Shown: piece after piece, positions 5,794 to 7,755 of the stretch
Numbering within the stretch: the stretch's first letter is position 1
Layout of the letters: every line of letters starts with the position of its first letter
Source of the DNA: Clostridia bacterium
GTDB taxonomy: Bacteria; Bacillota; Clostridia; Clostridiales; Clostridiaceae
Assembly: GCA_009930125.1 (NCBI GenBank)
Contig: RZYZ01000095.1
Span: 1 to 7,755 of the forward strand
DNA length: 7,755 nucleotides
Direction of reading: 5' to 3'
Made by a program: the position numbers and the translations under genes
Notes under the pieces: generated by a model
Database searches by the model: none
Seen by the model: the letters and a program-made list of their open reading frames with translations, nothing else
What the model was told of the DNA's origin: nothing

Positions 5794-7107
5794 ATGAATT
5801 ATAAATATACAGAAATCATGGATTATCTGAGATCCGAAATCGAGAAGGATGTCTATACAGACAAACTTCCCTCCATCCGTGGTCTTGCAATCAAGTTCGC
5901 CTGTTCGAACTCTACAGTCATCAAAGCCTATAACGAGCTGGAAGCCTTGTCTCTGGTCTTCTCCGCCCCTAAGAGCGGATATTACATCAACAGAAACAAG
6001 AAACGTGGAACCAGTGACTTTGATTTCTTTTCGGGTGTTCCGAACAATCGCAATCTGCCGATGGAATCACTGAGAAAGATTTACGATCAGCTTCTGGAAG
6101 ACAAGAGCAGAAGTCTATTGAACTACAGCTATCCCATGGGATATAACCTTCTGAGGGAGCATCTGCTCATGGAGATGCACAATCCGGACATCAGTCTGGA
6201 ATCTGTGCTCATAACAGAAGGCGCGCAAGGAGCCATCGATCTGATTCTGGGCACAAATATTCTGGAGAAGAAAGTGCTGGTGGAGGATCCCACTTATAAT
6301 ATCCTCCTCTCCTATATGGACATCAAGAATATCCCACATGATACGGTAGACAGAAATCAGAACGGAATCGATCTGGAAAGCTTTGAAGAGAAGATGAAAA
6401 CCGGAGAATTCCAGTTTTTCTTTACCATCAGCAGAAACCATAATCCCCTCGGCACGGATCTGAAGGAAGAGCAGATGAAAAAGATTGTTGCGCTGGCGGA
6501 AAAATACGATTTTTACATCATCGAAGATGACTATCTGAATGAATTGTCTAAAGGACCAACTTTCTTTTCGCTGGCACCGGAAAGAACGATATACATCAGA
6601 AGCTTCAGTAAAACGATAGGTCCCTACTTTCGAAGCGCCTGCGTGGTGGCTCCTCCTGAAATCGCCAAGAAACTTTCCTATAACATCACGTATCTGAATG
6701 GTGGTGCACCGCTTCTGAATCAGGCAGTGCTGCTGAAGTATCTGAAATCCGATCATTACACGAAGGACATGGCGAATCTCAGAGATAAAGTGAAGCAGAA
6801 CATCATGATATTCAAGAATGCGCTTCAGGGATTTCCCTTCCCTGTGCATATTCCCGAAGCCGGCTTTTTTGCAAGTCTTTATTTCCCCAGAGACTTCAAG
6901 CTGAAAACCCTTCTGGAGGGGCTGCAGGTGAAAGGATACCGGTTCAGAGACATCACCGGATTCACAAAGGTGGAGGACAAAAAGATTCTCAGAATCAGCC
7001 TGACCAGAGTGGAACCCAATGCCATGAACGCGGCAATCCGTGAGCTGGTAAAGGAAGTTCTTCTCATGAAGGGCGACAAGGATGACAAGAACAGAATCTA
7101 TATCTAG
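5794..7107 (+). CDS. MocR-type GntR/aminotransferase transcriptional regulator
   Basis: From ATG 5794 the protein has 437 residues, normal for MocR regulators. Residues 1-66 are a GntR winged helix (KLPSIRGLA, then SNSTVIKAYNELE as recognition region, ending SGYYI). Residues about 90-425 are a fold-type I aminotransferase domain with every expected PLP element: N217-P218 in SRNHNPLG, E244-D245-D246 (aspartate to the pyridine nitrogen), the Schiff-base lysine K273 in RSFSKTIGP, and R400 (LRISLTR), which normally grips the substrate carboxylate. The domain should therefore bind PLP and may sense an amino acid or PLP itself. The NPxG-type loop is closer to true aminotransferases than the SHQxPxG form I recall from GabR/PdxR. 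Unlike gabR or pdxR it has no gabT or pdxST beside it; the divergent neighbour is a methyltransferase. An alternative start at 5773 would add seven residues ahead of the usual N-terminus. Confidence 0.93.
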   Translation: MNYKYTEIMDYLRSEIEKDVYTDKLPSIRGLAIKFACSNSTVIKAYNELEALSLVFSAPKSGYYINRNKKRGTSDFDFFSGVPNNRNLPMESLRKIYDQLLEDKSRSLLNYSYPMGYNLLREHLLMEMHNPDISLESVLITEGAQGAIDLILGTNILEKKVLVEDPTYNILLSYMDIKNIPHDTVDRNQNGIDLESFEEKMKTGEFQFFFTISRNHNPLGTDLKEEQMKKIVALAEKYDFYIIEDDYLNELSKGPTFFSLAPERTIYIRSFSKTIGPYFRSACVVAPPEIAKKLSYNITYLNGGAPLLNQAVLLKYLKSDHYTKDMANLRDKVKQNIMIFKNALQGFPFPVHIPEAGFFASLYFPRDFKLKTLLEGLQVKGYRFRDITGFTKVEDKKILRISLTRVEPNAMNAAIRELVKEVLLMKGDKDDKNRIYI

Positions 7108-7146
7108 CTTCTGCTTAGAAAAATTCGTACAAAACAAGGTGGTAGA

Positions 7147-7755
7147 ATGGAGAAGAAAATACTTATCGTGGAAGATGAAAAAAGATTAAGAGATCTGCTG
7201 AGGGATTACCTCCTGAAAGAGCAGTATACTGTCGACCTGGCCTCAAATGGAGAGGAAGGACTGGAGAAATCTCTGGAGACGGACTACGATCTCATTCTTC
7301 TGGATGTGATGATGCCCTTTATGGACGGGTTCGACATGCTGAAGGAGCTCAGAAAGAAAAAGGATACCCGGGTGTTCATCATCACGGCAAAATCTATGGA
7401 TGACGACTTCGTGGAAGCCTATTCCATCGGTGCGGATGATTTCATCGCAAAGCCCTTCTCCCCGAAAATCCTGGTGCTGAAGATCAACAACCTGTTTTCC
7501 AGACTGGAATACGAAAAGGATGAGCTGAAAGATCATGTTTATGGAAGACTCCGATTGAACGAAAAATCCCAGAGGGTATTTGTGGATGAGGAGGAGATCT
7601 CTTTAAGCAAGAAGGAATTCGAACTCCTATTGCTCTTCACTTCCAATGAGGACATTGTGCTTTCCAGAGACACCATCATTGAAAAGGTCTGGGGATATGA
7701 TTACGAAGGAGATCTTCGCACCATAGACACCAGCATAAAGAGACTTCGTGAGAAG
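7147..7755 (+). CDS. OmpR/PhoB-family response regulator (3' end outside window)
   Basis: 203 codons are visible; the family is usually about 225-235 residues, so only the C-terminal end is missing. The receiver domain (3-118) has the acidic pair E9/D10, phosphoacceptor D53 in LILLDVMMP, T80 in IITAKS and K102 in AKPFSP, so normal phosphorylation by a histidine kinase is expected. Residues from about 128 form the winged-helix output domain: LSKKEFELLLLF, then VLSRDTIIEKVWG, then the recognition helix TIDTSIKRLREK. It should bind direct repeats as a phosphorylated dimer. Start ATG 7147 has AAGGTGG (7136-7142) four bases upstream. It begins 39 nt after the MocR stop with no terminator between, so cotranscription is likely. 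A partner kinase would be expected to the right of the window, but that is not seen. The target genes are unknown. Confidence 0.95.
   Translation, partial: MEKKILIVEDEKRLRDLLRDYLLKEQYTVDLASNGEEGLEKSLETDYDLILLDVMMPFMDGFDMLKELRKKKDTRVFIITAKSMDDDFVEAYSIGADDFIAKPFSPKILVLKINNLFSRLEYEKDELKDHVYGRLRLNEKSQRVFVDEEEISLSKKEFELLLLFTSNEDIVLSRDTIIEKVWGYDYEGDLRTIDTSIKRLREK

Noticed and set aside
6115..7137. 340-codon minus-strand open frame opposite the MocR gene
   Set aside because: The opposite strand encodes a complete MocR protein with all PLP residues; the antisense product resembles nothing and has no convincing ribosome site or promoter.

Overview
The window looks like chromosomal DNA from an anaerobic, clostridia-like member of the Bacillota. 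Three things point that way: a very large 2-hydroxyacyl-CoA dehydratase-activase-type protein, a family typical of amino-acid-fermenting anaerobes; purine-rich Shine-Dalgarno sites with TGnTATAAT promoters; and coding sequence of intermediate G+C rich in AGA codons. No genus can be named from the sequence alone. I see no tRNA, rRNA, CRISPR array, insertion sequence or phage gene.

Layout. Positions 1-5591 hold four minus-strand genes. In transcription order they are a class I SAM-dependent methyltransferase (5591-4863), an M16 zinc peptidase (4846-3599), recX (3624-2989) and, after an intrinsic terminator and a new promoter, a giant tandem-activase/DUF2229 iron-sulfur protein (2738 to beyond the left edge, 912 codons visible without a stop). 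The first three are packed tightly (16-nt gap, then 26-nt overlap) and look like one transcription unit. Positions 5592-5793 are a divergent regulatory region. On the plus strand follow a MocR-type (GntR-aminotransferase) regulator (5794-7107) and, 39 nt later, an OmpR/PhoB-type response regulator (7147 to beyond the right edge).

How the parts relate. The methyltransferase, peptidase and RecX do not form an obvious pathway; the order reads as a housekeeping operon. The activase protein has its own extended -10 promoter and combines two ASKHA activator domains with a cysteine-rich half resembling a hydroxyacyl-CoA dehydratase subunit, so it may be a self-contained ATP-driven electron-transfer enzyme of unknown substrate. 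The MocR gene faces the methyltransferase operon across a region with two sets of dyad symmetry: three evenly spaced GGTGT half-sites upstream of the mocR -10, and a TGTCAC-N4-GTGACA palindrome just downstream of the predicted methyltransferase start point. These are the most plausible regulatory signals in the window. No clearly new multi-gene system is visible; the giant activase and the divergent operator region deserve most attention.
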